Source: FEN-299 sp963727765 (GTDB lineage Bacteria > Acidobacteriota > Vicinamibacteria > Vicinamibacterales > Fen-181). From it: 64,000 nucleotides of DNA. The stretch lies in assembly GCA_963727765.1 (NCBI GenBank), contig CAVSGZ010000008.1:310001-374000 (forward strand), read 5' to 3'. Within the stretch, counting starts at the first letter, position 1, and every line of letters starts with the position of its first letter. The notes under the pieces were generated by a model, which was given only the letters and a program-made list of their open reading frames with translations, ran no database searches and had not been told where the DNA came from. The position numbers and the translations under genes were made by a program. Below, in pieces: positions 26,572 to 33,850 of this stretch.

Positions 26572-27266
26572 GCGCCGCCCGCATCCTCGTGGTCGACGAC
26601 GACCCGCAGATCAGGCGCGTGCTGAAGGTGACGCTGAGCGGCCAGGGTTTCGAGGTGGACGACGCGAAGAACGGCGAAGAGGCGCTCGAGCGGCTGCGCC
26701 AGCACCGGGCCGACCTGGTGCTGCTCGACATCAACATGCCGGGGATGAGCGGCCTCGACGTGTGCCGCGAGATCCGGTCCGCCTCCGAGGTCGCCGTCAT
26801 CATGCTGACGGTTCGCGACGAAGAGGCCGACACCGTCGAGGCGCTCGATGCCGGGGCAGACGACTACGTCACCAAGCCGTTCAAGCCGTCGGAGCTCTCG
26901 GCCCGGATTCGGGCGGCCCTGCGGCGCTCGCCGGCGGGCCAGGGGCCGGCCGGCCGGCTGGTGCTGGGGCCGGCGACCATCGACTTCGACACCCGCCAGG
27001 TCACCTCGCGCGGCCGGCAGGTCCGGCTGACGCCGAAGGAGTTCGACCTGTTGCGCTACCTGGTCGCCCACGCCAACAAGGTGCTCTCGCACCGCCAGCT
27101 CCTGCAGGCCGTCTGGGGACCGGACTACGGCGACCAGGTGGACTACCTGCGCGTGTTCGTGAATCAGCTTCGGAAGAAGATCGAGCCGAAGCCGTCGAAC
27201 CCGGTCTTCCTGCTCACCGAGCCCTGGGTCGGATACCGGTTCAACCTGCCGGCGGATCCGCGCTGA
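26568..27266 (+). CDS. kdpE: KdpE-type response regulator
   Basis: 232-residue OmpR/PhoB-family regulator. The receiver has the acidic pocket VVDDDP, phosphoacceptor aspartate 54 in LVLLDINMPG, and lysine in YVTKPFKPSEL. The C-terminal winged helix ends VDYLRVFVNQLRKKIEPKPSNPVFLLTEPWVGYRF, in the form typical of KdpE, here divided by positions 190-226. It lies between the kinase and the kdp operon and probably activates that operon; candidate sites are at 27281-27325 and 24988-25036. Confidence 0.92.
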   Translation: MSAARILVVDDDPQIRRVLKVTLSGQGFEVDDAKNGEEALERLRQHRADLVLLDINMPGMSGLDVCREIRSASEVAVIMLTVRDEEADTVEALDAGADDYVTKPFKPSELSARIRAALRRSPAGQGPAGRLVLGPATIDFDTRQVTSRGRQVRLTPKEFDLLRYLVAHANKVLSHRQLLQAVWGPDYGDQVDYLRVFVNQLRKKIEPKPSNPVFLLTEPWVGYRFNLPADPR

Positions 27267-27280
27267 GCCCCGCACGAATT

Positions 27281-27325
27281 CTTGAGCCCATCCTAATGAC
27301 TTCCTAACCCCCGGCCTCCTACGCT
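27281..27325 (+). promoter_or_regulatory. kdp operon promoter region with shared element and direct repeat
   Basis: CTTGAGCCCATCC (27281-27293), then ATGACTTC (27296-27303), whose TGACTT (27297-27302) stands 17 nt before TACGCT (27320-27325). The permease promoter has the same layout. In addition TCCTAA occurs at 27291 and 27302, an 11-bp period typical of OmpR/PhoB-family binding sites. Regulator identity is inferred. Confidence 0.5.
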
Positions 27326-27344
27326 GGAGCCCTGGGAAGAGGTC

Positions 27345-27839
27345 ATGACCGAGGTCATTTCGATCACGCGGGCCCGGACGGGCGGTTTCGCGATCGCCCA
27401 AGTGGACCGGGGACCGACGACAGAGGCACCGCGCCAGGTCTACGTCCTGTTCACCGATCTCGACGAGACGCTGCGCGCCGTCGGGGTGGCCGCGCAACTC
27501 TCGAGCGCGACCGGGGGCGGCGTCACCGTGATCCACTTTCGGTCGATCGGATTCGGGGCGCCGCTGGAATGCCCCGCCGGCCTGTCGCCAGTCGAAACCG
27601 ACGCGTTCAAGGCCCGGCTCGCGGCCGAAAAGTGCGATGTTCGCGTTCGTGTCTGCCTGTGCCGGGACACACGCCAGGCGATTCGGTCGGTGATCGACCG
27701 GCGTGCGCTGGTCGTCATCGGGGCGCGACACCGCCTGTGGCCGACGCCGGCAAGCCGGTGGCGACGCATGCTCGAAGAAGAAGGCTACGTTGTCGTCTCC
27801 GTAAACGGCGCGACGGAGGAGCGACGAGGCGATGGATGA
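27345..27839 (+). CDS. USP-like protein in the kdp operon
   Basis: 164 residues. The core alternates hydrophobic strands and helices as in universal stress proteins: VYVLFTDLDETLRAVGVAAQL, split here as VYVLFTDLD then ETLRAVGVAAQL, followed by GGGVTVIHFRSIGF and ALVVIGARHRLW near the end. The canonical ATP-binding GxxGxxxxS motif is not evident, so ligand binding is doubtful. It is the first gene after the regulated promoter and precedes the small membrane peptide and kdpF. USP domains are part of classical KdpD, so a role in kdp signalling is plausible but unproven. ATG at 27345 has GAAGAGG upstream. Confidence 0.6.
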   Translation: MTEVISITRARTGGFAIAQVDRGPTTEAPRQVYVLFTDLDETLRAVGVAAQLSSATGGGVTVIHFRSIGFGAPLECPAGLSPVETDAFKARLAAEKCDVRVRVCLCRDTRQAIRSVIDRRALVVIGARHRLWPTPASRWRRMLEEEGYVVVSVNGATEERRGDG

Positions 27840-27852
27840 CAGGAGACACACC

Positions 27853-27936
27853 GTGCTCGACTTGTTCTACCTCGCGATCGGCGTCGTCGGATTCCTCGCG
27901 CTCTGGGCGATCGTGAAGCTCTGCGAGCGGGTGTAG
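27853..27936 (+). CDS. 27-residue membrane peptide upstream of kdpF
   Basis: GTG start, then LDLFYLAIGVVGFLALW and a tail AIVKLCERV. It is a single hydrophobic helix with a short charged end, too short for usual ORF calling. Similar tiny ORFs ending in LCERL-like tails precede kdpF in other bacteria. It begins 13 bp after the USP-like gene and ends 9 bp before kdpF, with GGAGG between. A role in assembling or tuning the Kdp complex is a guess. Confidence 0.65.
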   Translation: MLDLFYLAIGVVGFLALWAIVKLCERV

Positions 27937-27945
27937 GAGGCGGGC

Positions 27946-28032
27946 ATGTTCGATTACCTCGTCTCCGGCGCGGTGGCAGGGTTCCTCCTCGTCTACCTCG
28001 GGTGGGCGATGTTCAAGCCCGAGAAGTTCTGA
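27946..28032 (+). CDS. kdpF: K+-transporting ATPase subunit F
   Basis: 28-residue one-helix subunit: MFDYLVSGAVAGFLLVYLG, then WAMFKPEKF. The ending FKPEKF is the KdpF hallmark and the size is right. In E. coli KdpF stabilises the KdpFABC complex at the inner membrane. The ATG has GGAGG 8 nt upstream and the gene ends 8 bp before kdpA. Confidence 0.92.
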   Translation: MFDYLVSGAVAGFLLVYLGWAMFKPEKF

Positions 28033-28040
28033 GGCCTGCG

Positions 28041-29840
28041 ATGACCGGCACCGGCGTCCTGCAGATTCTCCTGTTCTTCGGATTGATCCTCCTCGTCACC
28101 AAGCCGGTCGGGCTGTTCATGGCGCGGCTGTTCGAGGGCGAGCGCACGTTTCTCCATCCTGCGCTGAGGCCGATCGAGAAGTTCATCTACAGGCTGTGCG
28201 GCGTTCGCGAAGACGACGAACAGCGCTGGACGCAGTACGCCGCGTCCCTGCTGTCCTTCAGCCTCTTCTCCTTCCTGTTCGTGTACGCCTTCCAGCGGCT
28301 CCAGGGGCATCTGCCGCTCAATCCGCAGGGGTTCGGGGCGGGCCAGGTGCCGCCCGACCTGGCGTTCAACACCGCCGTCAGCTTCACGACGAACACGAAC
28401 TGGCAGGCGTACAGCGGCGAGTCCACGCTCAGCGACCTCGTCCAGATGGCGGCGCTGGCCGTGCAGAACTTCGCCTCCGCGGCCGCGGGCATCGCGGTGG
28501 CCGTCGCGATGATCCGCGGCTTCGCGCGGCAGGAGACGGACCGGATCGGCAACTTCTGGGTGGACTTGACGCGCGCGACGCTCTACGTGCTCATTCCGAT
28601 CTCCGTCGTCGCGGCCCTCGTCTTCTGCTCGCAGGGCGTCATCCAGAACTTCCATCCGTATACCGTGGCCCGGACGGTCGAGGGCGCGACGCAGACCATC
28701 GCGCAGGGGCCCGTCGCGTCGCAGGAAGCCATCAAGCAGCTCGGCACCAACGGCGGCGGTTTCTTCAACGCCAACGCGGGGCATCCCTTCGAGAGCCCGA
28801 CGCCCTTCACGAACCTCGTGCAACTCCTCCTGATCTTCGTGCTCGGGGCGGGCCTCACCCACACGTTCGGCCGCATGATCAGGGACACCAGGCAGGGCTG
28901 GGCGTTGTTTGCCGCGATGTCCGTAATGTTCCTGGCGGGCGTCTTCGTTGCGTATCCCGCCGAGCAGGCGGGCAACCCGATCCTCGCGCGGTTGGGCGTC
29001 TCGAGCGCCCAGACCGCCACGCAGCCGGGCGGCAACATGGAGGGCAAGGAAACGCGGTTCGGGATCGCCGGCTCGGCGCTGTTCGCGACGGTCACCACCG
29101 ACGCGAGCTGCGGCGCGGTGAACAGCTGGCACGACAGCTACACGCCGCTCGGCGGCCTGGTGCCGCTCTTCAACATGCAGACCGACGAGGTGATCTTCGG
29201 CGGGGTCGGGTCGGGGCTCTACGGCATGCTCCTCTACGCCATCCTGGGCGTCTTCATTGCCGGCCTGATGGTCGGCCGGACGCCGGAGTACATCGGCAAG
29301 AAGATTCAGCAGAAGGAGGTCAAGATGGCGCTCTTCGCCATCCTGGCCACGTCGTTCCTGATCCTCGTCTTCTCGGGCATCAGCATCGTGGCGCCGTTGG
29401 CCAGCGGAGGTTATTGGAATCCCCAGGGTCCCGCGATCGCCAACCTGAACAACTCGGGGCCCCACGGATTGAGCGAGATGCTGTACGCGTACACGAGCGC
29501 CACCGAGAACAATGGCAGCGCGTTCGCGGGGATCACCGTCAACACCCCGTGGTACGACCTCACCCTCGCGCTCGCGATGCTGTTCGGCCGCTTTCTCTTC
29601 ATGATCCCGGCGCTGGCGATTGCCGGGAGCCTCGCCGGCAAGAAGGCGATTCCGACATCGGCCGGCACGCTGCCGACGCACGGGGCGCTCTTCGTCGGCC
29701 TGCTCGTGGCGACAGTGGTCGTCGTCGGCGCCCTGACGTTCTTCCCGGCGCTCTCGCTCGGCCCGATCGTCGAGCACTTCCTCATGCACCAGGGGAAGCT
29801 GTTCTCGACCGTGTTCGTGTCGCTCCCGGCATGGAGTTGA
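28041..29840 (+). CDS. kdpA: K+-transporting ATPase subunit A
   Basis: 599-residue channel-like subunit of the high-affinity potassium pump, derived from the SKT potassium-channel fold. Selectivity-filter loops are visible: SFTTNTNWQAY, IKQLGTNGGGFFNANAGHP, TTDASCGAVNS and TSATENNGSAFAG. About ten membrane helices are seen. Potassium enters here and passes to KdpB. ATG at 28041 has a GAGG site upstream, and kdpB follows after 3 bp. Confidence 0.96.
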   Translation: MTGTGVLQILLFFGLILLVTKPVGLFMARLFEGERTFLHPALRPIEKFIYRLCGVREDDEQRWTQYAASLLSFSLFSFLFVYAFQRLQGHLPLNPQGFGAGQVPPDLAFNTAVSFTTNTNWQAYSGESTLSDLVQMAALAVQNFASAAAGIAVAVAMIRGFARQETDRIGNFWVDLTRATLYVLIPISVVAALVFCSQGVIQNFHPYTVARTVEGATQTIAQGPVASQEAIKQLGTNGGGFFNANAGHPFESPTPFTNLVQLLLIFVLGAGLTHTFGRMIRDTRQGWALFAAMSVMFLAGVFVAYPAEQAGNPILARLGVSSAQTATQPGGNMEGKETRFGIAGSALFATVTTDASCGAVNSWHDSYTPLGGLVPLFNMQTDEVIFGGVGSGLYGMLLYAILGVFIAGLMVGRTPEYIGKKIQQKEVKMALFAILATSFLILVFSGISIVAPLASGGYWNPQGPAIANLNNSGPHGLSEMLYAYTSATENNGSAFAGITVNTPWYDLTLALAMLFGRFLFMIPALAIAGSLAGKKAIPTSAGTLPTHGALFVGLLVATVVVVGALTFFPALSLGPIVEHFLMHQGKLFSTVFVSLPAWS

Positions 29841-29843
29841 GCG

Positions 29844-31979
29844 ATGGCCACCACGACCGGCGTACCCGCCTCTCCGATTCCCGCCGCGCCGACGCCCATC
29901 GACGAGACGGCGCTCATCCCCAAGAAGCTCGTCCGGGCACGACCGCTGCTCGACGCCGAGATTCTCCGCCGCGCGTTCAAGGACTCGGTGGTGAAGCTGA
30001 ATCCCGTCACGTTGATGAAGAACCCCGTGATCTTCGTCGTCGAGGTCGGCGCCGCGCTGGTGTTGTTGTTCCTCGTTCGGGACATCGCGACCGGCGCCGG
30101 GGGGATCAGGTTCGAGCTGCAAATCGATCTCTGGCTCTGGTTCACCGTCCTGTTCGCCACCTTCGCCGAGGCGATGGCCGAGGCCCGAGGGAAGGCACAG
30201 GCGGACACCCTCCGCAAGACCCGGAGCGACACCATCGCCAACCGCGTAGTGGGCGGCGGACGGCTGGAGAAGGTCTCGTCGTCGAAGCTTCGGGCCGGGG
30301 ACGTCGTGGTCTGCAGTGCGGGCGAGATTATCCCCGGAGACGGCGAGATCGTCGAGGGGATCGCGACCGTCGATGAGTCGGTGATCACCGGGGAGAGCGC
30401 GCCGGTCATTCGTGAATCGGGGGGCGATCGCAGCGCCGTCACCGGCGGCACCCGGGTGCTGTCGGACCAGATCTCGATCCGGATCACCTCGAATCCCGGC
30501 GAGACGTTCCTGGATCGCATGATCGCGCTCGTCGAGGGCGCGGAGCGGCAGAAGACGCCGAACGAGATCGCCCTGAACATCATGATCGCGGGGCTGACGA
30601 TCATCTTCCTCTTCGCAGTCGCGACGCTGGTGCCGTACGCGGTCTACAGCGTGAGGTCGGCCGGTGCCGGCACGACGCCGACGATTGCCGTCTACACGGC
30701 CCTGCTCGTCTGCCTCATCCCGACGACGATCGGCGGCCTGCTGTCGGCGATCGGGATCGCCGGCATGGACCGCGTGATGCAGCACAACGTGCTCGCGATG
30801 AGCGGGAAGGCCGTCGAAGCCGCCGGCGACGTCAACACGCTGCTGCTGGACAAGACGGGGACCATCACCCTGGGGAGCCGTCAGGCCGTGGCGTTCCTGC
30901 CCGCTGTCGGCGTCACCGAGGGCCAGATTGCCGACGCGGCCCAGTTGTCGAGCCTGGCCGACGAGACGCCGGAGGGGCGGTCGATCGTCGTGCTCGCCAA
31001 GGAGAAGTACCGCCTGCGCGGCCGTGATGTCGCCGCCCACCACGCGAAGTTCATCCCCTTCTCGGCCTACACCAAGATGAGCGGCGTGGACATCGAGGGC
31101 CGCCAGCTGAGAAAAGGCGCGACGGACGCGATCGTGAGGTTCGTCAAGGAACAGGGCGGGCGAATCCCGCCGGAGGTGACGGAGCTGTCCGACAAGGTGT
31201 CGCGGACCGGCGGCACGCCGCTCGCCGTGGCGGACGGCCCAACGCTTCTGGGGATCATCCACCTCAAGGACATCGTCAAGGTGGGGATGAAGGAGCGCAT
31301 CGCGCAGCTCCGGGCCATGGGGATCCGCTCGGTCATGGTCACCGGAGACAACCCGCTGACGGCGGCGGCCATTGCCTCCGAAGCGGGCGTGGACGATTTC
31401 CTCGCACAGGCCACGCCGAAAGACAAGCTCGAGTACATCAGGAAAGAGCAGGCCGGCGGCCGCATGATCGCGATGACCGGCGACGGCACCAACGACGCCC
31501 CCGCGCTCGCCCAGGCCGACGTCGGCCTGGCGATGAACACGGGGACGACCGCGGCCCGCGAGGCTGGCAACATGGTCGATCTCGACAGCAACCCGACGAA
31601 GCTGATCGAGGTCGTGGCGATCGGCAAGCAACTGCTCATCACCCGCGGGGCGCTGACGACCTTCTCGATCATGAACGACGTCTCCAAGTACTTCGCCATC
31701 ATCCCGGCGATGTTCATGGCGACCTACCCGGCGCTCGGCAGGCTCAACATCATGTACCTCCGCACGCCCGAGAGCGCCGTGCTCTCGGCGGTCATCTTCA
31801 ACGCCCTGATCATCGTCGCCCTGGTGCCGCTTGCCCTCCGAGGGGTCAGGTACCGGCCGCAAAGCGCGCCGCAGATGCTCCGCCGCAACCTGTTGATCTA
31901 CGGGATCGGCGGTCTCGTGGCTCCCTTCCCGTGCATCTGGGCGATCGACCGGATCCTCGGCCTGCTGCACCTGGCGTAG
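29844..31979 (+). CDS. kdpB: K+-transporting P-type ATPase subunit B
   Basis: 711-residue catalytic subunit, a type IA P-type ATPase. The phosphorylation site is DKTGTIT with aspartate 336. The actuator TGES motif is in ITGESAPVI. The hinge motif is MTGDGTNDAPALAQADVG, and VTGDNPLTAAAIA lies in the P domain. Seven membrane helices are expected. It hydrolyses ATP to pump potassium through KdpA. It starts 3 bp after kdpA and is followed 11 bp later by kdpC. Confidence 0.97.
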   Translation: MATTTGVPASPIPAAPTPIDETALIPKKLVRARPLLDAEILRRAFKDSVVKLNPVTLMKNPVIFVVEVGAALVLLFLVRDIATGAGGIRFELQIDLWLWFTVLFATFAEAMAEARGKAQADTLRKTRSDTIANRVVGGGRLEKVSSSKLRAGDVVVCSAGEIIPGDGEIVEGIATVDESVITGESAPVIRESGGDRSAVTGGTRVLSDQISIRITSNPGETFLDRMIALVEGAERQKTPNEIALNIMIAGLTIIFLFAVATLVPYAVYSVRSAGAGTTPTIAVYTALLVCLIPTTIGGLLSAIGIAGMDRVMQHNVLAMSGKAVEAAGDVNTLLLDKTGTITLGSRQAVAFLPAVGVTEGQIADAAQLSSLADETPEGRSIVVLAKEKYRLRGRDVAAHHAKFIPFSAYTKMSGVDIEGRQLRKGATDAIVRFVKEQGGRIPPEVTELSDKVSRTGGTPLAVADGPTLLGIIHLKDIVKVGMKERIAQLRAMGIRSVMVTGDNPLTAAAIASEAGVDDFLAQATPKDKLEYIRKEQAGGRMIAMTGDGTNDAPALAQADVGLAMNTGTTAAREAGNMVDLDSNPTKLIEVVAIGKQLLITRGALTTFSIMNDVSKYFAIIPAMFMATYPALGRLNIMYLRTPESAVLSAVIFNALIIVALVPLALRGVRYRPQSAPQMLRRNLLIYGIGGLVAPFPCIWAIDRILGLLHLA

Positions 31980-31990
31980 GAGAGCGCGAC

Positions 31991-32782
31991 ATGCTCACGG
32001 CACTCAAGCCCGCGTTGATGATGATGGTGGTCATGACGGTCCTGACCGGCCTGGTCTACCCGGCGGGCGTCACCGCGGTGGCCCATCTCGCCTTTCGCGA
32101 TCAGGCCGACGGCAGCCTGATCGTCTCGGACGGGCACGTCGTCGGATCGCGGCTGATCGGGCAGGCGTTCACCAGGCCCGAGTACGTTCATCCGCGACCA
32201 TCGGCGGCCGGCACCGGGTACGACGCCACCGCCAGCGGGGGTACGAACCTGGGGCCGACCAGCGCGAAGCTCCTGAACGGGACGATCAAGCTGGACGACC
32301 AGGGGCACGAGGTCGTCGACTTCGACGGGATCAAGGACCGCATCGTCCACTACTGCCTCGACAACGCCATCCCGTATCGCTCGTCGAGGCCTCTCGACGC
32401 GTTCACCGACGCCCAAGGCCATCTCGACGACGTGAAGCTCATCAAGGCGTTCAACGACCACAAGGCGCCGCTCGTGTTCACATCGAGCACGCCGATTCCG
32501 GCCGACGCGGTCACCGCCTCGGAATCCGGCTTGGACCCGCACATCAGTCCGGCGAACGCCCAGGCGCAGGCGGCGCGCGTGTCGAAGGCTCGCGGAGTTC
32601 CGGTGGAGCAGGTGCTGGACCTGGTTGCGCGGCACACGGAGGGCCGGACGTTGGGCATGCTCGGCGAGCCTCGCGTGAACGTCCTCGAACTCAACTTGGA
32701 CCTCGACGCCACGTTGCCGAAGCAGTCGCTGACGCCGGCGCTCCGGAGACCACGTACAATGCCTCACGATGGCCACCGGTGA
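31991..32782 (+). CDS. kdpC: K+-transporting ATPase subunit C, with internal insertion
   Basis: 263 residues, longer than the usual 190-200. One N-terminal membrane helix (residues 10-33) is followed by the periplasmic domain with SGGTNLGPTSAKL and SGLDPHISPANAQAQAARV, then EGRTLGMLGEPRVNVLELN. An extra segment of about 65 residues (98-165) separates the GPT region from the DPHISP region; its sequence (VDFDGIKDRIVHYCLDNA, then DDVKLIKAFNDHK) is not recognised. KdpC supports potassium binding by KdpA and KdpB. The last 14 bases overlap the next gene. Confidence 0.93.
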   Translation: MLTALKPALMMMVVMTVLTGLVYPAGVTAVAHLAFRDQADGSLIVSDGHVVGSRLIGQAFTRPEYVHPRPSAAGTGYDATASGGTNLGPTSAKLLNGTIKLDDQGHEVVDFDGIKDRIVHYCLDNAIPYRSSRPLDAFTDAQGHLDDVKLIKAFNDHKAPLVFTSSTPIPADAVTASESGLDPHISPANAQAQAARVSKARGVPVEQVLDLVARHTEGRTLGMLGEPRVNVLELNLDLDATLPKQSLTPALRRPRTMPHDGHR

Positions 32783-33845
32783 AGGCACGTCGTTCGGGAG
32801 ACGGGATCCGGAGGCGCTGCTTCGGGACATCGAAGCGGGGGAGCGCGCCGCGCACGCCGGGCGGCTGAAGGTGTTCCTCGGCTACGCGCCGGGCGTCGGC
32901 AAGTCGTTCCGCCTGCTCGACGAAGGGCGGCGGCGCCACGAGCGGGGCGAGGACGTGGTGGTGGCCGCGCTGCAGCCCGACGTGCCGCCCGACGCGGCGC
33001 GCGTCATCCACGACCTGGAGCGGGTCCCGCCGCGCGAGGTCGACGGCGTCTCGGTCCTCGACCTCGAGGCGCTGCTCCGGCGCCGGCCGCGCGTGTGCCT
33101 GATCGACGGACTGGCTTACGACAACCCCCCCGGCGCGCGTCACCCCAGGCGCTACCAGGACGTCGAGGAGATGCTCGAGGCCGGCATCTCGGTCCTGACG
33201 ACGATCGGACTCGAGTACATTGCCGAACAGCAGGACTTCGTCCGCCAGGTGGTCGGCCATGCGCCGGTCCAGGCCGTCCCGCAGGCGTTCGTGGGCCGAG
33301 CCGACGAACTGGTCGTCGTTGACGCGCCGCCGGAGGCCGGTGCCGACGCCGCGACCTCCGACGAGCTGAACGCCCTCCGGCAGCGCGCCCTGCTGCTCGC
33401 GGCCGAGGTTGTGGACCGCCAGCTCGAAGACTACCTGAGGAGGCACGGCATCGAATCGGCGTGGGCGGCGCAAGAGCGGATCCTCGTCTGCATGACGCCG
33501 CGCGCCAACGCCGCGCGGATGCTCGCGGCGGCGCGCCGCGCCGTGGATCACTTTCACGGCGAGCTGTTCGCCACCTACGTCGTGCAGGATCACCTGACCG
33601 AGGAGGACCGTTCGGCCAACGAGCGCAACGCCACGCTGGCGCGGGCGCAGGGGGCCCGCCTGGACATCCTCGAGGGGCACGACCCGGCGGCCGCGATCCT
33701 CGAACACGCCCGGCGGCTGGGCATCACCCAGCTCTACGTCGGTCACTCGCTGGCACGCTCCTGGACGGCCAGGCTCCGCCGCACGCCGCTCGAGCGGCTC
33801 ATCCGCGGCGCCGGGGAACTCGACGTCCGGGTCTTCCCGCACTGA
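32769..33845 (+). CDS. Stand-alone KdpD N-terminal sensor domain, divergent copy
   Basis: 358 residues matching only the cytoplasmic sensor half of KdpD: the ATP-binding domain (residues about 30-240) then a USP domain (about 245-358, ILVCMTPRANAARMLAAARR). Walker A is intact (GYAPGVGKS, residues 38-46). The Walker B line reads VCLIDGLAYDNPPG, with glycine 114 where KdpD has the glutamate of DEL, and the NVQHLESLN motif has drifted to GLEYIAEQQ. It probably still folds and binds nucleotide but may not hydrolyse it. No kinase domain is attached. It overlaps kdpC by 14 bp and precedes the canonical copy by 5 bp. Confidence 0.85.
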   Translation: MATGEGTSFGRRDPEALLRDIEAGERAAHAGRLKVFLGYAPGVGKSFRLLDEGRRRHERGEDVVVAALQPDVPPDAARVIHDLERVPPREVDGVSVLDLEALLRRRPRVCLIDGLAYDNPPGARHPRRYQDVEEMLEAGISVLTTIGLEYIAEQQDFVRQVVGHAPVQAVPQAFVGRADELVVVDAPPEAGADAATSDELNALRQRALLLAAEVVDRQLEDYLRRHGIESAWAAQERILVCMTPRANAARMLAAARRAVDHFHGELFATYVVQDHLTEEDRSANERNATLARAQGARLDILEGHDPAAAILEHARRLGITQLYVGHSLARSWTARLRRTPLERLIRGAGELDVRVFPH

Positions 33846-33850
33846 CGGCC

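Noticed and set aside
27267..27344. A ydaO-type cyclic di-AMP riboswitch before the kdp genes
   Set aside because: The gap is too short for that aptamer and its motifs are missing.
27993..31970. A 1325-codon open frame antisense to kdpF, kdpA and kdpB
   Set aside because: It mirrors real, highly conserved genes on the other strand, is rich in R, H, D and E as expected for a GC-rich shadow frame, and resembles no protein.
32755..32760. TACAAT before the first sensor gene as a separate promoter
   Set aside because: It lies inside kdpC coding sequence, and the sensor gene overlaps kdpC, so operon transcription is simpler. It remains possible as a weak internal start.
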